Assembly: GCF_014647495.1 (NCBI RefSeq)
Contig: NZ_BMPH01000006.1
Location: 62,001-126,000, forward strand
Origin: Glutamicibacter protophormiae
Lineage (GTDB): Bacteria; Actinomycetota; Actinomycetes; Actinomycetales; Micrococcaceae
Length of the DNA stretch: 64,000 bases
Direction of reading: 5' to 3'
Under the pieces are notes generated by a model. The model did not search any database, was not told the origin of the DNA, and saw only the letters and a program-made list of their open reading frames with translations. Below are positions 20,894 to 28,808 of the stretch, piece by piece. The first letter of the stretch is position 1. Each line of letters opens with the position of its first letter. The translations under genes were made by a program, and so were the position numbers.

Positions 20894-21907
20894 CTAGTTC
20901 GCCAAAATCTTCGACAGGTAGCGGGCCACCGCGCGCACCGAGGCCATGGACGAGGAGTAGTTCATCCTGGTCGGGCCCAGCACACCGAGCTTGCTGCGCT
21001 GGTCGGTGCTGTAGGTGGTGGCGATGACCGCCGCGTCGGACAGCTGCCCGTAATGGTTTTCGGTGCCGATGGCCACGGCCAGGCCGCGCGAATCCGCCTC
21101 CAGCTCGGAGAACAGCTTCAGCAGCACCACCTGCTCCTCCAGCGCCTCGAGCACGGGGGTGATGCTCAACGGGAAGTCGCCCTCGACGCGGGCCAGGTTC
21201 GCGGTGCCGGCCATGACGATGCGCTGCACGTTCGCCGCCTGCGCCATCTCCTCCAACGCCCGCAGCACGCTGTCCACCAGCGGTGCCTCGTGCCGGGCCG
21301 GGATGGCTCCCTCGTTGCCCAGCGGGCCGACGAGGTCCGCCAGCCGGTGGCCGCCGAAGGAGTTCAGCAGCCACTGCTTGAGGTCGTTCAGCTCCTCGTC
21401 CGAATAGGACCGGGACACCGTGAGCATCCGCTGGTCCACGGTGCCGTTGGAGGCGATCATGACCATCAGCACCTGGCGTGCGCCCAGGCCCACCAGGTCG
21501 AGGTTGCGCAGTTCGGCGGTGTCGTAGTGCGGCACCTGGATCATCGCCACCTGGTTGGTCAGCCGGGCCAGCAGTCGCACGGTGCTGTGCAGCATCTCGT
21601 CGAGGTCCTGCGAGCTGTCCAGGATCTTGTTGATCGCCTCGCGCTCGGCGCGCGAGAGCGGCTTGAGTTCGCCGATCTCGTCCACGAAGCGGCGATACCC
21701 CTTCTCCGTGGGGATGCGCCCCGACGAGGTGTGCGGGGCGGCGATCAGGCCTTCCTCCTCCAGCAACGCCATGTCGTTCCGGATGGTGGCGGCGCTGACC
21801 CCGAGGTTGTGGCGTTCGCGCAGCGCCTTGGAACCCACCGGTTCGCGGGACTGTACATAGTCCTCGACGATGGCGCGTAAAACGTCAAGACGTCGTAGTT
21901 CGCTCAC
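20894..21907 (-). CDS. hrcA: Heat-inducible transcription repressor HrcA
   Basis: Repressor of class I heat-shock genes that binds CIRCE. 337 residues: winged helix at the N-terminus (SAATIRNDMALLEEEGLI near 38-55), a GAF-like domain, and an inserted dimerisation region. GTG 21907 is chosen because GGAGGTG lies 7 nt upstream; the longer open frame would run into the operator. Heads hrcA-dnaJ-rsmE. Confidence 0.94.
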   Translation of the reverse strand: MSELRRLDVLRAIVEDYVQSREPVGSKALRERHNLGVSAATIRNDMALLEEEGLIAAPHTSSGRIPTEKGYRRFVDEIGELKPLSRAEREAINKILDSSQDLDEMLHSTVRLLARLTNQVAMIQVPHYDTAELRNLDLVGLGARQVLMVMIASNGTVDQRMLTVSRSYSDEELNDLKQWLLNSFGGHRLADLVGPLGNEGAIPARHEAPLVDSVLRALEEMAQAANVQRIVMAGTANLARVEGDFPLSITPVLEALEEQVVLLKLFSELEADSRGLAVAIGTENHYGQLSDAAVIATTYSTDQRSKLGVLGPTRMNYSSSMASVRAVARYLSKILAN

Positions 21908-21940
21908 GAAAACACCTCCCGGGATCCCCTGCCGGCACAA

Positions 21941-21967
21941 TTGGCACTCTAACCTGTCAAGTGCCAA
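21941..21967 (-). promoter_or_regulatory. CIRCE operator upstream of hrcA
   Basis: TTGGCACTC-N9-AAGTGCCAA, 8 of 9 positions symmetric and close to the consensus TTAGCACTC-N9-GAGTGCTAA. It sits 34 nt upstream of the hrcA start, so HrcA is expected to repress its own operon. Confidence 0.9.
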
Positions 21968-22034
21968 GTCTAATACCTTCGGCAGTTGCTAGCATTGGAT
22001 TTCGAGCGTATTCGATCACAGCGAAAGGCAGCCC

Positions 22035-22904
22035 GTGTCCAATTTCTCCTGGGGACCGCAAGACCTGAGTGCTCCGGCACCCAAAAAACTCCGCCAGGTG
22101 CCCGTTGAACGCGGCATGATCCTTGAAGACGCGGTCTCCGGCTGGGTCGGCGAAGTCATCCGGACCGAGAAGTCCGGCGGCATGCGTGTGATCGTGTTGG
22201 AGGACCGCCACCGCAAGACGCGCTCCTTCCAGGCCGGCTTCGGCTTCCTGCTGGAAGGCGAACCGGTGGAGATCGTCGAACCCGTCGCGAAAGCCGCGGC
22301 CCCGGCGACAATGATCTCCGCGTCCGGTTCGCGGGCCGTGGCCGACTTGAAGGCCCGCACCGCCCGCGCCAGCCGCATCTGGGTCGAAGGCAAGCACGAC
22401 GCGGAGCTGGTCGAGAAGGTCTGGGGCCACGACCTTCGTGTTGAAGGCATCGTCGTCGAGCCGCTGCACGGCGTCGACGACCTGGCCGGGGCCATCCGCC
22501 AGTTCGCTCCCTCCCCGACCCGGCGCCTGGGCATCCTGGTCGACCACCTGATCTCCGGCACCAAGGAGGAGCGGATCGTCGCCGAAGCCATGAAGGTCCC
22601 CGGTGCGGCGGGCAACGTGCTGATCCTCGGCCATCCCTACGTGGACGTCTGGCAGGCGATCAAGCCCGAAACCCTGGGCATCAAGGCCTGGCCGGTCATC
22701 CCCCGCGGCACCGACTGGAAAACGGGTGTGCTGCGCGCCTTCGGCTGGCCGCATGACTCCGCCGCCGACATCGGCATCGGATGGCAGCGGATCCTGTCGA
22801 CGGTGAAGCACTACGGGCAGCTGGAGCCGGCGCTATTGGGTAAAGTTGAGGAACTAATCGATTTCCTCACCACGGAAGATTACGGTTTCCTAACGATTGA
22901 CTAA
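22035..22904 (+). CDS. DUF3097 family protein
   Basis: Conserved actinobacterial protein of unknown function, 289 residues, GTG start with GAAAGG upstream. The central part resembles a Toprim-like fold: IWVEGKHDAELVEKVWG near 114-130 and a LGILVDHL segment with Asp near 170. This is a hint of nucleic-acid or nucleotide chemistry, not proof. Divergent from hrcA and placed beside lepA-hemW as in relatives. Confidence 0.85.
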   Translation: MSNFSWGPQDLSAPAPKKLRQVPVERGMILEDAVSGWVGEVIRTEKSGGMRVIVLEDRHRKTRSFQAGFGFLLEGEPVEIVEPVAKAAAPATMISASGSRAVADLKARTARASRIWVEGKHDAELVEKVWGHDLRVEGIVVEPLHGVDDLAGAIRQFAPSPTRRLGILVDHLISGTKEERIVAEAMKVPGAAGNVLILGHPYVDVWQAIKPETLGIKAWPVIPRGTDWKTGVLRAFGWPHDSAADIGIGWQRILSTVKHYGQLEPALLGKVEELIDFLTTEDYGFLTID

Positions 22905-22995
22905 GATTTGGACATTCAGGGTGCCGTTGTGCCGGGCGTCCGTGGAAGCTCGATAACATGGTGGAGAAGCCGCACCGTAAGACAAGGACATTTCC

Positions 22996-23397
22996 GTGAC
23001 ATCTCGCCAGGTACCATCATCTGAGAATTCGCGTTTCGAGGGATCAAACGTGTCCGCGCTGCCGCTCTCCCCGTCGGAGGATCGCCAGTGGGCGACGATG
23101 GCGCACTTCGGCGCGATCCTCGGATGCATTCCCTCGGCCATCATCTTCGCCGTGTACCGCGACCGCGGTCCCTTCACCGCCCAGGAGTCCAAGGAAGCGT
23201 TCAACTTCACCTTCCCGCTGACCATCCTGGCGATCGTGCTGAACATCCTGAACCTGCTGCCGGGCATCGGCTGGCTCTTTGCGGTCATCGCCGTCTGCCT
23301 GTGGGTCTTCATGACCCTGATGGGCGCGTACGCCGCGATCCAGGCAAACAAGGGACGCCCCTACCGCTACCCGATCAACCTGCGGTTGATGAAGTAG
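22996..23397 (+). CDS. DUF4870 membrane protein
   Basis: 133 residues, GTG start. A short polar N-terminus is followed by three hydrophobic segments (about 34-52, 73-88 and 90-113) with the DUF4870 features (HFGAILGCIPSAIIF, SKEAFNFTFPL). The C-terminus is basic. Function unknown. It follows the DUF3097 gene by about 90 nt. Confidence 0.85.
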   Translation: MTSRQVPSSENSRFEGSNVSALPLSPSEDRQWATMAHFGAILGCIPSAIIFAVYRDRGPFTAQESKEAFNFTFPLTILAIVLNILNLLPGIGWLFAVIAVCLWVFMTLMGAYAAIQANKGRPYRYPINLRLMK

Positions 23398-23426
23398 CAG
23401 CAGGGGCGCATGCGCTTGCGAACGTC

Positions 23427-24656
23427 CTAGAAATCCAGCAGTTCACGCACCACGAGGTCGGCCAGCAGCCGGCCTCTTTGCGTTAACACGATGCGTCCTG
23501 CGAACGCCGCCTTGGGATCGACCAGCTCGTCGGCGATCAGTCCGGCGACCTTGGCGCGGCCCGCGGATTCCAGTTCGCCGATCTGCATGCCGGAACTGAG
23601 CCGGGTGAGCAGCATGGTGCGTTCTAGCTGCACGGCCTGGTCGTCGGGGAATTCGCGGCCGTGCCCCGGCGAGATGCCGCCGTCGATGCGCTGCTGGTAG
23701 GCGGCCGGGTGCTTGACGTTCCACCAGCGCAGCCCGCCGACATGCGAGTGCGCGCCGGGACCGGCACCCCACCAGTCCCCGCCCTGCCAGTAGGCGATAT
23801 TGTGGCGGCAGGCGTGCTCTTCGCCGCGCGCCCAGTTGCTCACCTCGTACCAGTTCAGGCCGGCGGCGGAAAACAGCTCGTCGGCCAGCTGGTATTTCTC
23901 CGCGTGGTCGTCGTCGTCGATGTCCGGAACTTCGCCGCGGCGGATCTGCGCGGCCAGCTTGGTGCCGTCCTCGATGATCAGCGCGTAGGCGGAAATATGG
24001 TCCGGCTGATAGCTCAGCGCGGCCTCGATGCTGGTGCGCCAATCGGCCAGCGACTCCCCCGGAGTGCCGTAGATCAAATCGACGCTGACATCCAGCCCCG
24101 CTTCGCGGGCCCAGGCCACCGCCTGCGGCACCCTTGCAGGATCGTGCGTGCGCTCCAGCACCTTCAGCACGTGAGGCACGGCCGACTGCATGCCGAAGGA
24201 CACGCGGGTGAACCCGCCGTCGGCCAGCTCCTGCAAGCTTTCGCGGGTCACCGAATCCGGGTTGGCTTCCGTGGTGACCTCGGCGCCGGGCTTCAGGCCG
24301 AAGTCGGAAACGATGCGGCCCAGCACCGAAACGAGGTCGGAGGCGGGCAGCAGGGTCGGGGTGCCGCCGCCGAAGAAGACCGTCTCGATTTCCCGCTGCG
24401 GCACGCCGGAGCGTTCAAGAACCTGCTTGGCGAAGCCGATCTCCTTTCCGACCGTCGCCGCATAGGTCGCCTGGCTGGAGCCGTTGCCCAGCTCGGTGGC
24501 GGTATACGTGTTGAAATCGCAGTAGCCGCAGCGCACAGTGCAGAACGGAATGTGGACGTAAAAGGACATGGTCCGCTCCGACGCACCGTGCGCGCACGCT
24601 GCGGGGAGCAGACCATCGGCCGGAGCCGGATCGCCGTCAGGCAGGACTGAGGGCAT
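23427..24656 (-). CDS. hemW: Radical SAM protein HemW (coproporphyrinogen III oxidase-like)
   Basis: Radical SAM protein of the HemN/HemW family; HemW is generally a haem chaperone rather than an oxidase. 409 residues. The CTVRCGYCDF cluster motif near 38-47 binds the 4Fe-4S cluster, followed by VFFGGGTPTLLP. The HemN C-terminal domain is present. The N-terminus MPSVLPDGDPAPADG matches the actinobacterial form. It starts 4 nt after lepA and is cotranscribed with it. Confidence 0.92.
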   Translation of the reverse strand: MPSVLPDGDPAPADGLLPAACAHGASERTMSFYVHIPFCTVRCGYCDFNTYTATELGNGSSQATYAATVGKEIGFAKQVLERSGVPQREIETVFFGGGTPTLLPASDLVSVLGRIVSDFGLKPGAEVTTEANPDSVTRESLQELADGGFTRVSFGMQSAVPHVLKVLERTHDPARVPQAVAWAREAGLDVSVDLIYGTPGESLADWRTSIEAALSYQPDHISAYALIIEDGTKLAAQIRRGEVPDIDDDDHAEKYQLADELFSAAGLNWYEVSNWARGEEHACRHNIAYWQGGDWWGAGPGAHSHVGGLRWWNVKHPAAYQQRIDGGISPGHGREFPDDQAVQLERTMLLTRLSSGMQIGELESAGRAKVAGLIADELVDPKAAFAGRIVLTQRGRLLADLVVRELLDF

Positions 24657-24660
24657 CTAG

Positions 24661-26505
24661 CTACTTCTTTTTCGTTTCGTCGGTGGACAGCGCGGCGATG
24701 AACGCCTCCTGCGGGACCTCCACGCGGCCGACCATCTTCATGCGCTTCTTGCCTTCCTTCTGCTTTTCCAGCAGCTTGCGCTTGCGGCTGATGTCGCCGC
24801 CGTAGCACTTGGCAAGCACGTCCTTGCGGATGGCGCGGATGGTTTCGCGGGCGATGATGCGCGAACCGATCGCGGCCTGGATCGGCACCTCGAACTGCTG
24901 GCGGTTGATCAGCTCGCGCAGCTTCACCGTCATCATGGTGCCGTAGGCGTAGGCCTTGTCGCGGTGGGTGATGGCGGAGAATGCGTCCACCTGCTCGCCC
25001 TGCAGCAGGATGTCGACCTTGACCAGGTCTGCGACCTGTTCGCCGTCGGCCTTCCAGTCCAGCGAGGCATAGCCGCGGGTCCGGGACTTGAGCTGGTCGA
25101 AGAAGTCGAACACGATTTCTGCCAGGGGCAGGTGGTAGCGCATTTCCACGCGGTCCTCGGAGAGGTAGTCCATCCCGCGCATGGTGCCGCGGCGCGACTG
25201 GCACAGCTCCATGACGGCGCCGATGAACTCGCTCGGGGCGAGGATGGTCGCCGCGACCATGGGCTCGTGCACTTCCAGGATCTTCCCGTCGGGGAATTCC
25301 GAGGGGTTGGTCACCGTGATCAACTGCTTGTCCTCGCCCATGACCTCGTACACCACGTTCGGGGCGGTGGAGATCAGGTCCAGGTTGAATTCGCTCTCCA
25401 GGCGCTGGCGGGTGATTTCCAGGTGCAGCAGGCCCAGGAAGCCCACGCGGAAGCCGAAGCCCAGGGCAACGGAGGTTTCCGGCTCGTAGATGAGCGCCGC
25501 GTCGTTGAGCTGCAGCTTGTCCAGGGCATCGCGCAGCGCCGGGTAGTCGGTGCCGTCCAGCGGGTAAAGGCCCGAGAACACCATCGGCTTCGGTTCCTCG
25601 TAGCCGCCGAGGGACTTCTCCGCGGGATTCAGCGAGTTGGTGACGGTATCGCCGACCTTGGACTGGCGCACGTCCTTCACGCCGGTAATCAGGTAGCCCA
25701 CCTCGCCCACGCCCAGGCCCTTGGTCGGGACCGGGTTCGGCGAGGAGACACCGATCTCCAGCAGTTCATGGGTGCTTCCGGTGGACATCATCTGGATGCG
25801 CTCGCGCGGCTCCAGCTTGCCGTCGACCACGCGCACGTAGGTCACCACGCCGCGGTAGGTGTCGTAGACCGAGTCGAAGATCATCGCGCGGGCCGGAGCA
25901 TTTGCATCGCCCACCGGGGCGGGGAGCTGCTTGATGACCTCGTCGAGCAGGGCTTCGACGCCTTCGCCGGTCTTGCCGGAGACCTTCAGCACCTCGCTCG
26001 GATCGCAGCCGATGAGGTTGGCCAGCTCGGCCGCGTACTTCTCGGGCTGGGCGTTGGGCAGGTCGATCTTGTTGAGCACCGGAATGATGTTCAGGTCGCT
26101 CTCGATCGCCAGGTACAGGTTGGCCAGCGTCTGGGCTTCGATGCCCTGCGCCGCGTCAACCAGCAGGACCGCGCCTTCGCAGGCAGCCAGGGAGCGGGAC
26201 ACCTCGTAGGTGAAGTCCACGTGGCCGGGGGTGTCGATCATGTTCAGCGCGTAGGAGGTGCCGTCGACCTCCCATGGCATGCGCACGGCCTGGGACTTGA
26301 TGGTGATGCCGCGCTCGCGCTCGATATCCATGCGGTCCAGGTACTGGGCCTTCATGTCACGGGCAGAGACCACGCCGGTGAGCTGCAGCATCCGGTCGGC
26401 CAGGGTGGACTTGCCGTGGTCGATATGCGCGATGATGCAGAAGTTACGGATGAGCGACGGATCCGTCGCGGCAGGCACCGGAGCGGTGCGGGCCAATGGA
26501 GACAC
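24661..26505 (-). CDS. lepA: Elongation factor 4 (LepA)
   Basis: Ribosome-associated translational GTPase, 614 residues, GTG start. G1 AHIDHGKST at 26-34, G2 and G3 (DTPGHVDF), G4 NKIDLP, the EF-G-like domains and the LepA-specific C-terminal domain. Very well conserved, and complete. Followed immediately by hemW. Confidence 0.97.
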   Translation of the reverse strand: MSPLARTAPVPAATDPSLIRNFCIIAHIDHGKSTLADRMLQLTGVVSARDMKAQYLDRMDIERERGITIKSQAVRMPWEVDGTSYALNMIDTPGHVDFTYEVSRSLAACEGAVLLVDAAQGIEAQTLANLYLAIESDLNIIPVLNKIDLPNAQPEKYAAELANLIGCDPSEVLKVSGKTGEGVEALLDEVIKQLPAPVGDANAPARAMIFDSVYDTYRGVVTYVRVVDGKLEPRERIQMMSTGSTHELLEIGVSSPNPVPTKGLGVGEVGYLITGVKDVRQSKVGDTVTNSLNPAEKSLGGYEEPKPMVFSGLYPLDGTDYPALRDALDKLQLNDAALIYEPETSVALGFGFRVGFLGLLHLEITRQRLESEFNLDLISTAPNVVYEVMGEDKQLITVTNPSEFPDGKILEVHEPMVAATILAPSEFIGAVMELCQSRRGTMRGMDYLSEDRVEMRYHLPLAEIVFDFFDQLKSRTRGYASLDWKADGEQVADLVKVDILLQGEQVDAFSAITHRDKAYAYGTMMTVKLRELINRQQFEVPIQAAIGSRIIARETIRAIRKDVLAKCYGGDISRKRKLLEKQKEGKKRMKMVGRVEVPQEAFIAALSTDETKKK

Positions 26506-26602
26506 CTAAACAGACCTCACTAGCGATGAGCAGACATGATTGAATTACGCCTATTCTGTCATGCTTTGCCGGTGAGAACATATTTCCGGCGCCGCTCACT
26601 GA

Positions 26603-26608
26603 TAGTTT
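26603..26608 (+). promoter_or_regulatory. -10 hexamer of a leaderless promoter (PemK/MazF-like gene)
   Basis: TAGTTT lies 7 nt before the ATG at 26616. Confidence 0.55.
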
Positions 26609-26615
26609 GTGGTGC

Positions 26616-27206
26616 ATGGCTTTGAATGCACAGAAGATCTTCGACTTCATCCTCCGCGCGGTCAAGGAACTGGGTTCCTCCAGCACCAAGAGCACGAACG
26701 CCGGCGGCGCAAAGCCGCAGCCAGGCGGCGTGGCGGACTCCCGGCGTCCTGCCTCGGGAGGCAACCGATCCGCCGGCGCCAGCCCCCGACCCGCGCCGGC
26801 GGCGGGATCCAGGTCGGGCTACCCGGGCGACTTCACCGGAACCATCCGCTACGAGTACAACCCGAGCATGGACGGCGACGCGGACCCGGGCGAGGTCGTC
26901 TGGGGGTGGGTCCCCTTCGAAAAGGACTACTCGCAGGGCAAGGACCGTCCGGTGCTGGTCATCGGCCGCGACGACGGCTGGCTGCTGGGGCTGATGCTCA
27001 CCAGCAAGGACAAGAACAATTCGCAGCACCACAATCCGAACTACCTGGATATCGGCACCGGAGCCTGGGACCGTGAACGGCGCCCCAGCGAGGTCAAGCT
27101 GGACCGCATCATCCGGCTCTCCCAGGACTCGGTGCGGCGCGAAGGGGCGATCCTGGATGAGGACCGTTTCCGCAATGTGGTGAAGGTCCTAAACAACCGC
27201 CGCTAA
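26616..27206 (+). CDS. Stand-alone PemK/MazF-like protein
   Basis: 196 residues. The first 70 are a low-complexity Ser/Gly/Pro/Ala-rich region after a short helix (IFDFILRAVKELG). The last 120 residues have the SH3-like barrel of the PemK/MazF family (VVWGWVPFEKDYSQGKDRPVLVIGRD near 90-115). No antitoxin gene is adjacent: lepA diverges and rpsT follows. Related genes in actinobacteria occupy this same conserved slot, so it may be a core gene rather than an active toxin. Whether the catalytic residues remain is unresolved. Confidence 0.75.
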   Translation: MALNAQKIFDFILRAVKELGSSSTKSTNAGGAKPQPGGVADSRRPASGGNRSAGASPRPAPAAGSRSGYPGDFTGTIRYEYNPSMDGDADPGEVVWGWVPFEKDYSQGKDRPVLVIGRDDGWLLGLMLTSKDKNNSQHHNPNYLDIGTGAWDRERRPSEVKLDRIIRLSQDSVRREGAILDEDRFRNVVKVLNNRR

Positions 27207-27249
27207 GCGGTCGCTGCGGGGAGCCTGTTCTGCTAGAGTTAGTTCTTGT

Positions 27250-27272
27250 GTGTCGCGCAGGTTGGGCGACAC
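27250..27272 (+). promoter_or_regulatory. Hairpin in the rpsT leader
   Basis: GTGTCG (27250-27255) pairs with CGACAC (27267-27272) in the 5' region of rpsT. In enterobacteria S20 regulates its own translation through its leader; an equivalent here is inferred only. Confidence 0.4.
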
Positions 27273-27375
27273 GCCCCCTTCGGGTCGCCATAGGTGCCCC
27301 ACACCGCTCAGTCGATGGCCTGAAGGATGAACCCTCTACCGACCGTATTAGACGATAAACGAGAGAGTTTATTAA

Positions 27376-27636
27376 GTGGCAAACATCAAGTCCCAGAAGA
27401 AGCGCATCCTCACCAACGAGAAGGCACGCCTGCGTAACGTAGCTGTCCGCTCCGAGGTCAAGACCGTTATCCGCAGCGTCAACGATGCTGTGGTTGCCGG
27501 CGACAAGGACAAGGCAACCGACGCACTGCGTCTGGCCGGCAAGAAGCTGGACAAGGCTGTTAGCAAGGGTGTTCTGCATAAGAACAACGCTGCTAACCGC
27601 AAGTCGGCCCTGGCCAAGAAGGTTAACGCCCTCTAA
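27376..27636 (+). CDS. rpsT: 30S ribosomal protein S20
   Basis: Primary-binding protein of the 30S subunit body, 86 residues, basic and helical ([18 protein letters not shown]). It starts with GTG after AGAGAG. Single-gene unit between the PemK/MazF-like gene and convergent holA; a strong terminator follows. Confidence 0.97.
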   Translation: MANIKSQKKRILTNEKARLRNVAVRSEVKTVIRSVNDAVVAGDKDKATDALRLAGKKLDKAVSKGVLHKNNAANRKSALAKKVNAL

Positions 27637-27657
27637 GCTCAGCTAGACTCTACAACT

Positions 27658-27690
27658 CCCCCGGAACTTCGGTTCCGGGGGTTTTGTTTT
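27658..27690 (+). terminator. Terminator after rpsT
   Basis: Perfect 10-bp stem (CCCCCGGAAC with GTTCCGGGGG) and a TTCG tetraloop followed by TTTTGTTTT. One of the clearest intrinsic terminators here. Confidence 0.95.
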
Positions 27691-27739
27691 GCCCCGGTGC
27701 AGCCCGCGGCAGTACTGCGGCTGCGCACCGGGGACAACG

Positions 27740-27770
27740 AAGGCGCCGCCAGAATTCCTGGCGGCGCCTT
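27740..27770 (-). terminator. Terminator after holA
   Basis: Perfect 13-bp stem (27740-27752 with 27758-27770) and a 5-nt loop just after the holA stop. Confidence 0.8.
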
Positions 27771-27782
27771 GTCGTAGGCCTG

Positions 27783-28775
27783 CTAGTGGCGCGGGGCCTT
27801 GCCGGCGATGAAAAGGATCGCGCGTTCCAGCGCATAACCCGGCGATCGCCCCCCGCCCTTGACCATGCGGTCGGTCTGCGCGATGGTTTCCACGCAGGCG
27901 GCCAAGTCCGCGCGCTTCCAGCCGCGGGCCTGCTGCTGCGCCTGCTGGACCTGCCACGGGGCCATGCCCAGCTGGGAGGCCAGCACCGCGGCCGGCTCGT
28001 TCACGCCCAGCACCTTGGCCAGCTGGCGCACCTTCATGGCCAGCGTGGCGACGATCGGGATCGGATCGGTGCCGGTGCCCAGCGCGTGGCGCAGCGTGCG
28101 CAGGGCCACCTGGGCGTTGCCGGCGATCGCCGCGTCGGCGACCTTGAAGGCGGTGGCTTCCACGCGGCCGCCGTAGTACTTGTCGACCACGTCCTGGTCG
28201 ACGGTGCCGGTCGTGTCCTGGATCAGCTGGGAGCAGCTGGAGCCGAGCTCGGCTAGCGAATTGCCGACGGCGGCGACCAAGGCCTTGACCGCGTCGTTGG
28301 TGATGCGCCGCTTGGCGGCCTTGAATTCGGCGGTGACGAACTCGATCTTCTCCGCGTCCTTCTTCACCGGCTGGCAGTTCACGAGCACCGCGCCGGCTGC
28401 CTTGACGGCATCGAGCAGCTTCTTGCCCCGGGCGCCGCCCGAGTGGTGCATGATCAGCACGTTCTCCGGCGCGGGGCTCTTGAGGTAGGCCAGCGCGTCC
28501 TTCAGGAAGTACTCGTTCATGGTCGCCAGGTCGTGGATCTCGACCAGGTTCGCGGTGGAGAACAGCGAGGCGCTGGTGGCCAGCAGCAGTTCCCCCGGTT
28601 CGTAGCTCTGCGCGTTCAGCCGTGTGTGGGCGATGTCCTCGCGGGAGGCCGCCTGGGCGCGCAGCAGTTCGAAGGCGCGGGAAGCCAGGTACTGCTCGGA
28701 GCCGGAGAGCAGGATCAGCGGCTGCGGGGTGAGGTCTCGCCAAGAGATCCCGGGATTGGCCTGGGCGCGTGCCAT
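27783..28775 (-). CDS. holA: DNA polymerase III subunit delta
   Basis: Clamp-loader delta subunit that opens the sliding clamp. 330 residues from ATG 28775 with AAGGAG upstream. N-terminal AAA-like domain (LILLSGSEQYLASRAFELLR, LVEIHDL) without a functional P-loop, as expected for delta, then a helical lid and collar. Near comEC/comEA as in mycobacteria. Confidence 0.93.
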   Translation of the reverse strand: MARAQANPGISWRDLTPQPLILLSGSEQYLASRAFELLRAQAASREDIAHTRLNAQSYEPGELLLATSASLFSTANLVEIHDLATMNEYFLKDALAYLKSPAPENVLIMHHSGGARGKKLLDAVKAAGAVLVNCQPVKKDAEKIEFVTAEFKAAKRRITNDAVKALVAAVGNSLAELGSSCSQLIQDTTGTVDQDVVDKYYGGRVEATAFKVADAAIAGNAQVALRTLRHALGTGTDPIPIVATLAMKVRQLAKVLGVNEPAAVLASQLGMAPWQVQQAQQQARGWKRADLAACVETIAQTDRMVKGGGRSPGYALERAILFIAGKAPRH

Positions 28776-28808
28776 CGAACTCCTTAGTGCAGGTGCAATA
28801 TATCGATC

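Noticed and set aside
18926-21880. Very long plus-strand open frame opposite rsmE, dnaJ and hrcA
   Set aside because: It crosses three conserved genes on the other strand, is low in complexity and matches only the antisense of strong codon bias.
20894-21967. Longer hrcA with an N-terminal extension from 21967
   Set aside because: The extension would be translated from within the CIRCE operator; GGAGGTG before GTG 21907 fits far better.
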